Assembly (NCBI RefSeq): GCF_001418015.1
Contig: NZ_LIQG01000032.1
Location: 62,001 to 126,000 of the forward strand
Length of the DNA: 64,000 nucleotides
Direction: 5' to 3'
DNA from: Lacinutrix mariniflava
Lineage (GTDB): Bacteria > Bacteroidota > Bacteroidia > Flavobacteriales > Flavobacteriaceae
Below, piece after piece: positions 8,291 to 17,769 of the stretch (position 1 is its first letter; each line of letters begins with the position of its first letter). Position numbers and translations under genes: made by a program. The notes under the pieces were generated by a model. The model was not told the origin of the DNA, searched no databases, and saw only the letters and a program-made list of their open reading frames with translations.

Positions 8291-8505
8291 TGGTGTGTGA
8301 TTATTACCAATTACAAAAGTTATTGCGCTTAGACGTGCAGCCTTATCGAAAAGATGTACTGCGATGATTACTCTTATTTGATTATTAGAAACACTAATAC
8401 TAGTAGTTTCTTTCACATACTGAAGGAAGATTGTTTTACTTTATTGAAATAAGAAGGCTTAACGAAAAAGACGAAGCTCTTATATTAAATGCATATAAAT
8501 TTTAG

Positions 8506-8513
8506 TAGCTTTG
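8506..8513 (+). promoter_or_regulatory. -7 promoter box for the 8535 gene set
   Basis: TAGCTTTG is a perfect TAnnTTTG box, 21 bases before the ATG at 8535. The upstream TTG is weak or absent. It probably drives the three-gene forward run up to 11937. Confidence 0.6.
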
Positions 8514-8534
8514 AATTCAATTTAAAATTATAAT

Positions 8535-8972
8535 ATGGGTGTTTTTGGAAAGTTATTTGGTACAAAACAAAATGATAATACAATAGAAAACGAAAAATAT
8601 ATTGAAACTATAATTGAATCTAGTGATGATGAGCCTTTAGGCATTTCTAGCAGTAACGTAATGTATGCTGGATATAACGAACTTGGTGGTTATTATTATT
8701 TACAAACGTTTATTATTGGACGTTTAAAAATAAAAACAAAAGACGGTGCAAAACTATTAATTGAAGGTAATGATTATACTTTAGAATTAAATTCTGATAT
8801 GCCGGAATTAGAGTCTGATGCTACAAGTCCTCTAAAAGGTTATGCTACAAAAATTGATTTTGAAATTGAAAAGTCTGCTGTTGAAAAATTAAAAAAATCT
8901 ACAATGAAGCAGGTTACGCTTTGCATAAAAAAACAGAAGATTGTTTTTAATATTCACAAAACAGATATTTAA
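8535..8972 (+). CDS. Hypothetical soluble protein
   Basis: A 145-residue protein that I do not recognise. It starts with a short basic-hydrophobic opening (MGVFGKLFGTKQ), not a signal peptide. The rest looks like an all-beta domain: GYYYLQTFIIGRLKIKTKDGAKL, a strand around GNDYTLELNSD, then an alternating KATKIDFEIEK and QVTLCIKKQKIVFNI. It should be cytoplasmic. It is the first gene of a forward run with the leucine-rich-repeat gene starting two bases after its stop, so the three products may work together, but no function can be assigned. Confidence 0.75.
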   Translation: MGVFGKLFGTKQNDNTIENEKYIETIIESSDDEPLGISSSNVMYAGYNELGGYYYLQTFIIGRLKIKTKDGAKLLIEGNDYTLELNSDMPELESDATSPLKGYATKIDFEIEKSAVEKLKKSTMKQVTLCIKKQKIVFNIHKTDI

Positions 8973-8974
8973 AT

Positions 8975-10492
8975 ATGAAAAAAAACCTTCTATTAATTTT
9001 AATTATTTTTACGCAACAATTATTTGCTAATAATTGTTTAGATCTGGATGAGAAAGAATTTTTAACCGACCTTATTGCTCAAAACCCAAGTAGATTAATT
9101 GAATTAGGATGGTCTTTCGATAATGATATAAAGCAATGGAAAGGTATTAAATTTAAAAACTGCTCAATTATAGAGATTGATCTTACCGATATTTATATTA
9201 ACAACATACCCAACTCTATAATTTATGCTAAAAATTTAAAAGTATTAAAAGTAAAGATTGGAAGGAAGATTTCTAGAAATCTATTTAATCTTCAGTACTT
9301 AGAAACACTTCATATTAACGATTTTTACAGCATAGAAGATATTTTTCCTTTTTTCGAGCGGTTACAAAGTCTTAAAGAGTTAAAACTTAATACTCACTTA
9401 TCTCAATTTCCCAACGCTATTTTTAAATTAAAGAATTTAGAGTATTTAGATTTAGCTCATAATAATATTAAGGACATGCCAGAAGATATTACGCGCCTTA
9501 AAAACCTTAAACATTTAGATATATCTGATAATGAATATTTAAAAGGCAGATTAGACGATTTTTATGAATTTGAAGACTTAAATTATTTGAATATTGAAAA
9601 CACTAAGCTATCAGGAAATCTTATCACTAATTCTGAAAACTTAAATTACCTAAATGCTTCAAATGTAAACTTAAATTATAGCACAGTTAATATCTCTAAA
9701 TCTAGTAACCTCGAAATAATTAAACTTAAAGACTCTAAACTAAAAGAGTTAGTTGGTCTTAAAAACCAGAGCGCTTTAAAGGTTATAGATTTTACAAACA
9801 ACTTATTTAATACTAATGAGAGCTTTACATTCAAGAATTGCAAAACATTAGACTCTGTCAATCTTAGTAAAAATAGTTTAATAGCTATTCCCGAATTTGG
9901 CAATTACCCTAACTATGTCAACCTTTCCTCTAATCCAATATTCGATTTAACAACTGAAGATTTTAAAAAACTATCTGGTGTAAAATCTGTAGATTTATCT
10001 TTTTTAGTAATGGAGCGTGTTTCAAAAGATATTATCTATTTAAAAAATTGTGAAGTTTTAAGTTTAGAAAGCAATAAGTTAGAAACATTACCTGAAGAAA
10101 TTGCGAAGTTAAAGACGCTTTTAAACTTGAATTTAAACAATAACAATTTAAAAGCATTACCTAAAGTTATTAATCAATTACAGTCACTTTCTATTCTAAA
10201 TGTACAAGGAAATAACCTTTCAGAATTTTTAATGGAGTCTTCAAATTTAAAAGAACTTAATTTAATTGAAAATAATTTTTCTAAAATACCAGAAACTATA
10301 TATGGTAATACCAACTTAGAAGTATTTTACATCAATAATTTTGAACTGAATAAAGTGCCTCAAGAATTTTTAAATTTTAAAAATCTTAGAGCACTATATT
10401 TACCATTTGAAGGCTATACAGATCCCGTACTTTGCGCTCTTGAAAAAAGAAACGTAAATATTGAGCAAATGTATATTGAATGCAAAAACTAA
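8975..10492 (+). CDS. Secreted leucine-rich-repeat protein
   Basis: A 505-residue protein with an N-terminal signal peptide (hydrophobic residues 4-18, cleavage probably after LFA). From about residue 65 to the end it is built of leucine-rich repeats of about 23 residues of the LxxLxLxxNxL type, for example LEYLDLAHNNIKDMPEDITRLKNL near 152-175 and LSLESNKLETLPEEIAKLKTLLNL near 370-395. There are roughly fifteen repeats, some degenerate. Such repeats bind proteins. There is no C-terminal type IX sorting domain and no lipobox, so a periplasmic location is likely. It is coupled to its neighbours by very short gaps. Confidence 0.85.
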   Translation: MKKNLLLILIIFTQQLFANNCLDLDEKEFLTDLIAQNPSRLIELGWSFDNDIKQWKGIKFKNCSIIEIDLTDIYINNIPNSIIYAKNLKVLKVKIGRKISRNLFNLQYLETLHINDFYSIEDIFPFFERLQSLKELKLNTHLSQFPNAIFKLKNLEYLDLAHNNIKDMPEDITRLKNLKHLDISDNEYLKGRLDDFYEFEDLNYLNIENTKLSGNLITNSENLNYLNASNVNLNYSTVNISKSSNLEIIKLKDSKLKELVGLKNQSALKVIDFTNNLFNTNESFTFKNCKTLDSVNLSKNSLIAIPEFGNYPNYVNLSSNPIFDLTTEDFKKLSGVKSVDLSFLVMERVSKDIIYLKNCEVLSLESNKLETLPEEIAKLKTLLNLNLNNNNLKALPKVINQLQSLSILNVQGNNLSEFLMESSNLKELNLIENNFSKIPETIYGNTNLEVFYINNFELNKVPQEFLNFKNLRALYLPFEGYTDPVLCALEKRNVNIEQMYIECKN

Positions 10493-10497
10493 TTAAA

Positions 10498-11937
10498 ATG
10501 AAACTTAAAGCTTTAATATTTGCCTTTTTTATATGCTATTTCGGCAATGCCCAAACTGAAATAACTCTAAAAAGAAATCCATACTCAGATCAAAATCATA
10601 AACTTACACTTTTAAGAGAAGGTTCTCAAGAAGCTAATGGTGATTACTACGATATAAAGTCGAAAAAAAGGATTGAACATTATAAAAGTGTTAAGATTTC
10701 TATAGTAGATTTTAAATCTTTAATAATTGATAAAAATTCTTTAACAATTAAATTAGATGCAGACGGCATATTAGCACTCGACAAGATATCTAGCGATTAT
10801 ATAGACGGTACTTTAGCGTTTGTTTTTAATGATACTATATACCAAACTAAAAAAATAAAAGAGCCTATATATAATGGCCTTTTTAAGATTGAAAATATTA
10901 GTAAGAAGCAACAAAATAATATTGTTAATTATTACAAGAGCTTGCCTTCTTACGATTTGCAAAAAGAATTATATAGCGCTATAAGTTCTGGGAAATTAAA
11001 AAAAATTGATTCTCTCTTAGACAAAGGTGCCCAACTCGTTGATGGTGGTTACAAAGTAGGACCCAATAATTTTAAACATGTAATTTATGACGTGTTTAAA
11101 AATAAAAATTCGGAATATGAAAAATATCCAAATACAGTTGCTCTTCTTTTAAAGAGAGGTTTTGTGCCCAATCCAAAAAACATTTATCAAGCAATTGCTT
11201 TTGAAGATGAAGCTTACGTAAAAAAATTCTTCTTGAAAGAGAAAAACATAGCAAACAGACAAAAGCTGTTGAGAAAATATGTTCGTGAAATACTAGAAAA
11301 AGGTTCGTTAGATTTATTACTGCTCGTAGAGGATTTAGGTTTAAACCTAGAGCAGGTAAAATTTGGAAAACACAACCTATTACGTAAAGCTATTTTAGTA
11401 GGAAATGATGAAATGATAGGCTACTTATTAACTAAAGATATACCGTTTGAAAAAGCTAGTTTGATGACGTATGCTACGATGTATAATAAAATTGAAACCC
11501 TAGACGTAATCCTACAAAGTGGCGTTGATATTAATTCGTTATATACTGATAAATCTAACATTGCTCAAGGCATTATAGAAATAGAGTTTAGCGACGATTA
11601 TTTTATGGGAAATATTTCTTTAAAAAAGATTCCCTTACTTATAGAACGACATTTAAATGTAAATAATACAGACAATAAAAATGAAACTGTTTTACACGCT
11701 ATTTCCTATAATCTAAAACATTATTTAACGTTTAGGTCTGGAGTTTATGCTATTTACGACCCAAGTAAAATAGCTAAAGAAATTATAACACTGGTGTCTT
11801 TATTAAAATCTAAAGGTATTGATACAAGCATTAAAGACAACAAAGGTTTTACTGCTTACGATTATGCTTTAAAAGATGCTGAGATATATAAAATTGAACC
11901 AGAAGAATTAAAAGAGCTTTTAGCTGCTTTTAAATAA
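10498..11937 (+). CDS. Secreted ankyrin-repeat-like protein
   Basis: The start chosen is the ATG at 10498, five bases after the upstream stop, because it begins a clean signal peptide (MKLKALIFAFFICYFGNAQ); the in-frame ATG at 10480 would add six residues. The mature protein is about 460 residues. Residues 20-150 are beta-rich and of unknown type. The rest contains degenerate ankyrin repeats: KLKKIDSLLDKGAQ, RKAILVGNDEMIGYLL, ETLDVILQSGVDINSL, and a final IKDNKGFTAYDYAL. A periplasmic protein-interaction role is likely. The stop codon lies only five bases from the stop of the convergent gene. Confidence 0.82.
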   Translation: MKLKALIFAFFICYFGNAQTEITLKRNPYSDQNHKLTLLREGSQEANGDYYDIKSKKRIEHYKSVKISIVDFKSLIIDKNSLTIKLDADGILALDKISSDYIDGTLAFVFNDTIYQTKKIKEPIYNGLFKIENISKKQQNNIVNYYKSLPSYDLQKELYSAISSGKLKKIDSLLDKGAQLVDGGYKVGPNNFKHVIYDVFKNKNSEYEKYPNTVALLLKRGFVPNPKNIYQAIAFEDEAYVKKFFLKEKNIANRQKLLRKYVREILEKGSLDLLLLVEDLGLNLEQVKFGKHNLLRKAILVGNDEMIGYLLTKDIPFEKASLMTYATMYNKIETLDVILQSGVDINSLYTDKSNIAQGIIEIEFSDDYFMGNISLKKIPLLIERHLNVNNTDNKNETVLHAISYNLKHYLTFRSGVYAIYDPSKIAKEIITLVSLLKSKGIDTSIKDNKGFTAYDYALKDAEIYKIEPEELKELLAAFK

Positions 11938-11942
11938 GCAAT

Positions 11943-13532
11943 CTACTTTCCTGGTATTAACTTTATAGTTTTATTAACTGTAATAGTATTTTCTGCTTCA
12001 AAAACAGTAATATATTCTATTGGCTTTTCAAAATAATAAACTTCACTATCATTTTTAACATCACCAAAAACACCATCATAAAGAAAATTATCTCTTTTAA
12101 AATAGTTTTCTTTTAAATAAGGTATTCTATCTTTTATATCTGAAGAAAAAGTATTCAACTCAATTTTACTTATTGGCACTATTTGGCCATCAGCATCGTA
12201 AAAAATTTTATTATATAATTGCGCTTTTGTTTCTATTGTATTCGTTTTCCAAGCAATAATACCTTCTTTATCTTCTTTCTGTATTTTCCTCTTTTTTACA
12301 GATCCATAACCCGAGTTTAACTCAACCTCAATTTCTATATAGTCTATAGAAAAATCACAAAGTTGACTATGAATAGGAAAAACTATAGGCTCACGAAAGT
12401 CGAAAAGCACTAATTTGTTATTTATAAAATTTCGAGAATAAACAATGTTATTATTATGATACGCTATAATTTTATTTATGGATAAAAAAACCGGCTTTTT
12501 AGAAGAAGAAATATCAACATCTATACCTAAGCAATTTCTATACGCATCAAGACTAAATGGATTAAGAGATTTTAAATAAATTTGGGCGTCTGTTTTAGAT
12601 TTGAAATTTTCTTTAATCACTCTTAAGTTTAAGGTGTCTATATTTGGTTCTAATATTGTTAACGGCATATTTAATTCAAAACTACTTTTCTCAAAGTCCG
12701 CATTCAATCTATTATTAAGATATTTAGATAAATTAGGTTTCGGACTCCCTTTAATCTGCTGGCTTACAAACTGTTTTACAGAATTATTTTCGTAAACCAT
12801 TCGCATACTTAAAGGCATACCGTCATCCATAGTGACTGCTAATACAACGTCTAAAAAGTTTTTCTCTTTATCAACAATTTCTCTTTGCCTATTTCTAATT
12901 GGTGTATAAAACTCAGTGTATAATCTAAATATTGCCTTATTATTTTCAATTGCTATTAGTTTACCTTCGAGCTTAGGTGCTAAATTAAATAACGCTGATT
13001 TTTTTGTATCAATTATAAACTCTTCATTTAGAACAAAGGTTCTATTATTAAAAAAATTTACGGTATTAACATTTAAATTATTAATATACTCCTTAATAAT
13101 GGCCATTCTGCGCTCACTTATATAAGGAGACTTAATAAAAAAATCGGTTTCATTTTTAATAAAATTCCCATTCTTATCTAAATGAGAAATAATATCTTTT
13201 CGAGATAACAACTTTTTAAGGTAATGTAATCTATAAGATTTAGCAGAATCGACCTCTTGATTTAAAGAAAACGTAAGTTTATTTTTATTTATAAACTCCG
13301 CTTCTTTAAATTCTTGATGTACTTTAAAACCATTATCTGTAGGATAAAATGTAAGTTCTGAGGTTGCTTCAGATTTCATTTTATCAAAATCGTTGTCTAT
13401 ATAAAACTGCGTTTCATAAACATATTTTTGATTAATTTTTGGCTGAAATTTAATTTCAATTTCTTCTTGACTAAAAGCAGAGAAAGAAAAGAAAGTAATA
13501 AAAAAAGTATAAACGTATACTAGTTTCGACAT
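11943..13532 (-). CDS. Secreted protein of unknown function
   Basis: Start set at the ATG at 13532, which gives a 529-residue protein with a good signal peptide (MSKLVYVYTFFITFFSFSAFSQ). A longer frame to 13637 would overlap recQ and precede the signal peptide with unrelated residues. Residues 25-310 resemble a beta-rich domain with alternating charged strands (IEIKFQPKINQKYVYETQFYID). Residues 330-529 contain further strands, including EYIEIEVELNSGYGSVKKRK. I do not recognise a family. It sits 28 bases after recQ and may be cotranscribed with it, without an evident functional link. Confidence 0.75.
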   Translation of the reverse strand: MSKLVYVYTFFITFFSFSAFSQEEIEIKFQPKINQKYVYETQFYIDNDFDKMKSEATSELTFYPTDNGFKVHQEFKEAEFINKNKLTFSLNQEVDSAKSYRLHYLKKLLSRKDIISHLDKNGNFIKNETDFFIKSPYISERRMAIIKEYINNLNVNTVNFFNNRTFVLNEEFIIDTKKSALFNLAPKLEGKLIAIENNKAIFRLYTEFYTPIRNRQREIVDKEKNFLDVVLAVTMDDGMPLSMRMVYENNSVKQFVSQQIKGSPKPNLSKYLNNRLNADFEKSSFELNMPLTILEPNIDTLNLRVIKENFKSKTDAQIYLKSLNPFSLDAYRNCLGIDVDISSSKKPVFLSINKIIAYHNNNIVYSRNFINNKLVLFDFREPIVFPIHSQLCDFSIDYIEIEVELNSGYGSVKKRKIQKEDKEGIIAWKTNTIETKAQLYNKIFYDADGQIVPISKIELNTFSSDIKDRIPYLKENYFKRDNFLYDGVFGDVKNDSEVYYFEKPIEYITVFEAENTITVNKTIKLIPGK

Positions 13533-13560
13533 GTTAAAAATCAATAATAATTTATAAAAT

Positions 13561-15753
13561 CTAATTAGCGACCTCACTAATAAATTTAATACGGTACAAG
13601 CGTAATTCCTCATCATCATAATCACCATCAAACTCATCTATCGCTACATCTATTTTATCGGTTTCAGATTCCATAAAATAATCATGAAGTTCTTCTTGCT
13701 GATCTTCATCTAACAAATCGTCAAGCCAATAATTAATATTAAGTTTCGTTCCAGAAAAAACAATAGCTTCCATTTCTTTAATAAAATCCGTCATTTGCAT
13801 TCCTTTTGCCGAAGAAATATCTGTAAGTGGTAATTTTCTATCCACATTCTGGATAATATATAATTTTAATCCAGAATTTGTACCAGTAGATTTAACGATA
13901 AAATCGTCTGGTCTCATGATATCGTTTTCTTTAACGTACTTATCTATAAAAGCAACAAAATCTTTACCATATTTTTTAGCTTTCCCTTCTCCAACACCAT
14001 GAACATTAGAAAGTTCTGCTACAGTAATCGGGTATTTTAAAGCCATATCCTCCAAAGAAGGATCTTGAAATATAACAAAAGGAGGAACACCAAGTTTTTT
14101 AGCATTCGTTTTTCTTAAATCTTTTAGCATTTTCATTAGCGCCACATCCACTACTGCTCCAGCTCCTTTTTCTGCTGTAATAATATGGTCGTCATGTGAG
14201 CTATCGAACGTATGATCTTCAGTCATCATAAACGAAACAGGTTTTTTAATATAAGCCTTACCTAAATCTGTTAATTTAACAACTCCATAAGTTTCAATAT
14301 CCTTTTTAAGATAACCTGCAACTAAAGCTTGACGTAACAATGCCATCCAATACTTATTATTTCTATGACTTCCTCTTCCAAAAAATGGTTGGTTATCCGT
14401 TTTATGCGAGCTTATCATTGCATTAGAAACACCTGTAATAACGCATACCAAATCTTTAGATTTATATTTTTCGTTTGTAGATTGCACCACTTCTAAAAGT
14501 ATAGCTGCATCCTCTTGTGCCTCATTTTGCTTTTTTGGATGACGCATATTATCATCCATATCACCACCACCTCCGGTTTCGTTGTCAAATTCTTCTCCAA
14601 AATAATGAAGAATAAATTTTCTTCTAGAAATAGATGTTTCGCAATACGCTACAACTTCTTGTAATAAAGCGTGACCAATTTCTTGTTCGGCTACTGGCTT
14701 TCCAGACATAAACTTTTCAAGTTTTTCTATGTCCTTATATGCATAATAAGCTAAACAATGTCCTTCGCCTCCATCTCGTCCTGCACGTCCTGTTTCTTGA
14801 TAATAGCTTTCTATACTTTTTGGAATATCATGATGAATCACAAAACGCACATCTGGTTTATCTATTCCCATTCCAAATGCAATGGTAGCCACAATAACAT
14901 CTACATCTTCCATTAAGAACATATCTTGATGTTTCGCTCTTGTTTTTGCATCTAATCCCGCATGATAAGGCAGTGCTTTAATACCATTAACCTGTAAAAC
15001 TTGTGCTAATTCTGTAACACGTTTTCTACTTAAACAGTAAACAATTCCTGTTTTACCTTCGTTTTGTTTTACAAAACGAATAATATCTGCATCGACATTT
15101 TTAGTCTTCGGGCGAATTTCGTAATACAGATTAGGTCTATTAAATGACGCTTTAAAAGTTGTAGCGTCAGGCATTCCTAAATTCTTAAGTATATCTTCTT
15201 GAACTTTTGGAGTTGCAGTAGCTGTAAGACCTATAATTGGAATATTATCTCCAATACGCTGAATTATAGTACGCAAATTTCTATACTCCGGCCTAAAGTC
15301 ATGTCCCCATTCACTAATACAATGGGCTTCATCAACAGCCATGAAAGAAATTTTTACAGTACGTAAAAACTCTACATTTTCTTCTTTTGTTAACGATTCT
15401 GGTGCTACATAGAGCAACTTTGTAATTCCGTTTGTAATATCTTCTTTTACTTGTTTTATTTCCGTTTTATTTAAAGACGAATTTAAAACATGAGCAACAC
15501 CATGATCATCTGAAATACCACGAATGGCATCCACTTGATTTTTCATTAATGCAATTAAAGGAGAAACCACAATAGCTGTTCCTTCTTGCATAAGAGCAGG
15601 AAGTTGATAGCATAAGGATTTTCCGCCTCCAGTTGGCATAATAACGAATGTGTTATTTTGAGATAGAATACTTTCGATAACGGTTTCTTGTAATCCTTTG
15701 AATTCACTAAAACCGAAATACTTTTTTAGGGCAGCACGTATTTGACTTTTCAC
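13561..15753 (-). CDS. recQ: ATP-dependent DNA helicase RecQ
   Basis: A 730-residue 3'-5' DNA helicase of the RecF recombination and repair pathway. Walker A MPTGGGKSLC lies near 39-48, DEAHCISEWGHDFRPEY near 140-156 and TATATP near 174. The helicase C-terminal domain contains GMGIDKPDVRFVIHHD and the motif VI block YYQETGRAGRDG near 313-324. The RQC domain follows, and an HRDC domain lies near residues 530-610. The zinc-site cysteines of the E. coli enzyme are all replaced (SISRR and GGGGDMDD near 375-400). An acidic C-terminal extension (655-730) follows. It is divergent from kdsD. Confidence 0.96.
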   Translation of the reverse strand: MKSQIRAALKKYFGFSEFKGLQETVIESILSQNNTFVIMPTGGGKSLCYQLPALMQEGTAIVVSPLIALMKNQVDAIRGISDDHGVAHVLNSSLNKTEIKQVKEDITNGITKLLYVAPESLTKEENVEFLRTVKISFMAVDEAHCISEWGHDFRPEYRNLRTIIQRIGDNIPIIGLTATATPKVQEDILKNLGMPDATTFKASFNRPNLYYEIRPKTKNVDADIIRFVKQNEGKTGIVYCLSRKRVTELAQVLQVNGIKALPYHAGLDAKTRAKHQDMFLMEDVDVIVATIAFGMGIDKPDVRFVIHHDIPKSIESYYQETGRAGRDGGEGHCLAYYAYKDIEKLEKFMSGKPVAEQEIGHALLQEVVAYCETSISRRKFILHYFGEEFDNETGGGGDMDDNMRHPKKQNEAQEDAAILLEVVQSTNEKYKSKDLVCVITGVSNAMISSHKTDNQPFFGRGSHRNNKYWMALLRQALVAGYLKKDIETYGVVKLTDLGKAYIKKPVSFMMTEDHTFDSSHDDHIITAEKGAGAVVDVALMKMLKDLRKTNAKKLGVPPFVIFQDPSLEDMALKYPITVAELSNVHGVGEGKAKKYGKDFVAFIDKYVKENDIMRPDDFIVKSTGTNSGLKLYIIQNVDRKLPLTDISSAKGMQMTDFIKEMEAIVFSGTKLNINYWLDDLLDEDQQEELHDYFMESETDKIDVAIDEFDGDYDDEELRLYRIKFISEVAN

Positions 15754-15860
15754 TTTACATTTTAAGCTATTAATTATTTACACAAATGTTTTAGGTAAAA
15801 CAACTTCTAAAATCGACACTAATAGTACGAAGAATTAAAGCTTTACTTTTAATTTTTCGC

Positions 15861-15868
15861 TAAATTTG
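15861..15868 (+). promoter_or_regulatory. -7 promoter box for the kdsD-tatC-lptB operon
   Basis: TAAATTTG is a perfect TAnnTTTG box in the 214-base divergent gap between recQ and kdsD, about 100 bases before the kdsD start. No clear TTG at 19 bases. Confidence 0.5.
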
Positions 15869-15967
15869 TCGAGATTATCAACAATCACGAAATCGAAGTT
15901 ATTTTACGCAACTTTTTAAAGATAACAAAATCTTTTCAATTGCTACCTAATCTTAAAATGATAAATT

Positions 15968-16933
15968 TTGAAAACTAAGGATTCTATACTAAAAATCGCT
16001 AAAGAAACCATAGCATTGGAAAGTGCTTCTATTAGCAATTTAGCCACTTTAATTGACGAGGACTTCGCTGATGCTGTGCAACTTATATACAAATCTAAGG
16101 GTAGAGTTATTATCACAGGAATTGGCAAAAGTGCTATAATTGCAACAAAAATTGTAGCTACAATGAATTCTACAGGAACACCTGCTGTTTTTATGCATGC
16201 TGCAGACGCAATTCATGGAGATTTAGGCTTAATTCTCGAAGATGATGTTGTTATTTGCATTTCTAAAAGTGGTAATACTCCTGAAATTAAGGTACTTGTG
16301 CCCTTAATAAAAAATGCAAAAAATAAAATGATTGCCATTACTGGTAATAAAGACTCTTTTTTAGGAACTCAAGCAGATTATGTATTAAATGCATATGTAG
16401 CGAAAGAGGCCTGCCCAAATAATTTAGCACCAACAACAAGTACAACTGCTCAATTAGTAATTGGAGATGCTTTAGCTGTTTGCTTATTAGAAATTAGAGG
16501 TTTCTCTAGTAAAGATTTTGCAAAATATCATCCAGGAGGTGCATTAGGGAAAAAATTATATTTACGTGTACACGATTTATCATCGGTAAATAACAAACCA
16601 CAAGTACAAATAGATACAGATGTAAAGAAAGTGATTATAGAAATCTCAGAAAGCATGCTTGGTGTTACTGCTGTAGTTGATAATAACAAGATTATTGGTA
16701 TTATTACAGATGGAGATTTAAGACGTATGCTTACTAAGGTTGATAATTTTTCAGGCTTAACTGCTAAAGATATTATGAGTAGCAATCCTAAAACCATAAA
16801 TGAAGATGCAATGGCTGTAGATGCTATGGAACTTATGGAAACAAATGGTATTTCTCAATTATTAGTAGAAAACAATGGCGATTATGCGGGTGTTGTACAT
16901 ATTCATAACTTAATAAAAGAAGGTATTCTTTAA
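15968..16933 (+). CDS. kdsD: D-arabinose-5-phosphate isomerase (KdsD/KpsF)
   Basis: A 321-residue enzyme that converts ribulose-5-phosphate to arabinose-5-phosphate, the first step to KDO for the LPS core. Residues 30-170 form the SIS sugar-isomerase domain (GRVIITGIGKSAIIATKIVATMNSTG and CISKSGNTPE). Residues 200-321 hold two CBS domains. The start is a TTG: the frame has a stop six bases upstream, and the family N terminus begins at this codon. The stop overlaps the tatC start by one base (TAATG), so the two are translationally coupled. Confidence 0.95.
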   Translation: MKTKDSILKIAKETIALESASISNLATLIDEDFADAVQLIYKSKGRVIITGIGKSAIIATKIVATMNSTGTPAVFMHAADAIHGDLGLILEDDVVICISKSGNTPEIKVLVPLIKNAKNKMIAITGNKDSFLGTQADYVLNAYVAKEACPNNLAPTTSTTAQLVIGDALAVCLLEIRGFSSKDFAKYHPGGALGKKLYLRVHDLSSVNNKPQVQIDTDVKKVIIEISESMLGVTAVVDNNKIIGIITDGDLRRMLTKVDNFSGLTAKDIMSSNPKTINEDAMAVDAMELMETNGISQLLVENNGDYAGVVHIHNLIKEGIL

Positions 16934-17769
16934 TGGCAAAAACAGATGTAAACAGCATGTCGTTTTTAGATCACCTTGAGGATTTAAGATGGCATTTAAT
17001 TAGAATTTTTATAGCCATCGTACTTTGCGGTATTGTGGCCTTCATTTTTGGCACCTTTATAATGGACAACATTATAATGTGGCCAAAAAAAATGACGTTT
17101 CCAACCTACCAATGGTTATGTAGTATGTCTACTTTTTTTGGTATTGAAGACACTACATTTTGCCAAGCAGAATTCCCTTTTATTATTCAGAATAGAACGA
17201 TGGCAGGACAGTTTTCGGCACATATATGGACGTCTTTTTATGCCGGGTTTATTGTTGCATTTCCATATATAATTTATCAGCTTTGGCATTTTATAAGTCC
17301 TGGAATGAAAACAAATGAGCGTAAAACCTCTAAAGGCTTCATTATTATTTCGTCACTTCTATTCTTTATTGGCGTACTATTTGGTTATTTTATTATTATC
17401 CCACTATCTATTAATTTCCTAGCTAATTACATAGTAAGTACAGAGATTTTAAATGAAATAGATATTAGTTCATACATTTCCTTAATTAGATCTTCTTCTT
17501 TAGCCGCAGGTTTTGTATTCGAGCTTCCTATTATTATATACTTTTTAACCAAAGTTGGTTTAGTAACACCCGAAATATTAAAAAAATACAGAAAATTTGC
17601 ACTTGTAATTGTGCTTATTCTTTCTGCAATTATAACACCTCCCGATATTGCTAGTCAGATTATTGTAGCAATACCAATATTGATATTATACCAAGCTAGT
17701 ATTTTTATATCTAGAATGGTAGTAAAAAAACAGAATAAGAAAAATAAAAAAGATGTCAGAGTCAGTTAA
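16933..17769 (+). CDS. tatC: Sec-independent protein translocase TatC
   Basis: A 278-residue inner-membrane protein with six predicted membrane helices, the signal-peptide receptor of the twin-arginine export pathway. The N-terminal MSFLDHLEDLRWHLIRI and the first periplasmic loop with conserved Pro-rich FPYIIYQLWHFISPGM after residue 110 identify it. As in other Bacteroidota the first periplasmic region is enlarged. No tatA is next to it. It overlaps kdsD by one base and the following gene by 17 bases. Confidence 0.95.
   Translation: MAKTDVNSMSFLDHLEDLRWHLIRIFIAIVLCGIVAFIFGTFIMDNIIMWPKKMTFPTYQWLCSMSTFFGIEDTTFCQAEFPFIIQNRTMAGQFSAHIWTSFYAGFIVAFPYIIYQLWHFISPGMKTNERKTSKGFIIISSLLFFIGVLFGYFIIIPLSINFLANYIVSTEILNEIDISSYISLIRSSSLAAGFVFELPIIIYFLTKVGLVTPEILKKYRKFALVIVLILSAIITPPDIASQIIVAIPILILYQASIFISRMVVKKQNKKNKKDVRVS

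Larger units (their letters stand above)
8113..8534. other. 422-base intergenic region with repeat-like debris
   Basis: No supportable gene is present. The left end carries the PPIase promoter and the right end the promoter of the following forward gene. The middle (about 8192-8290) contains two blocks resembling the CACAGAG/CACGGATT-type intergenic repeats scattered through many Bacteroidota genomes. A 61-codon minus-strand reading frame (8231-8416) has a low-complexity end encoded by one of these blocks and is not credible. Confidence 0.6.

Noticed and set aside
8231-8416. 61-codon minus-strand reading frame
   Set aside because: Its C-terminal part is encoded by the CACGGATTTCACAG-type repeat block, it has no neighbour context, and it lies in noncoding DNA between two promoters.
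10480-10497. Upstream ATG of the ankyrin-like gene at 10480
   Set aside because: It lies inside the end of the leucine-rich-repeat gene and only adds six residues before a better signal peptide start.
12916-13125. 69-codon plus-strand frame with a hydrophobic product
   Set aside because: It is antisense to the secreted-protein gene; hydrophobic antisense frames are common in AT-rich DNA.
13533-13637. Extended N terminus of the secreted protein before 13532
   Set aside because: It overlaps the end of recQ and places 35 unrelated residues before a normal signal peptide.
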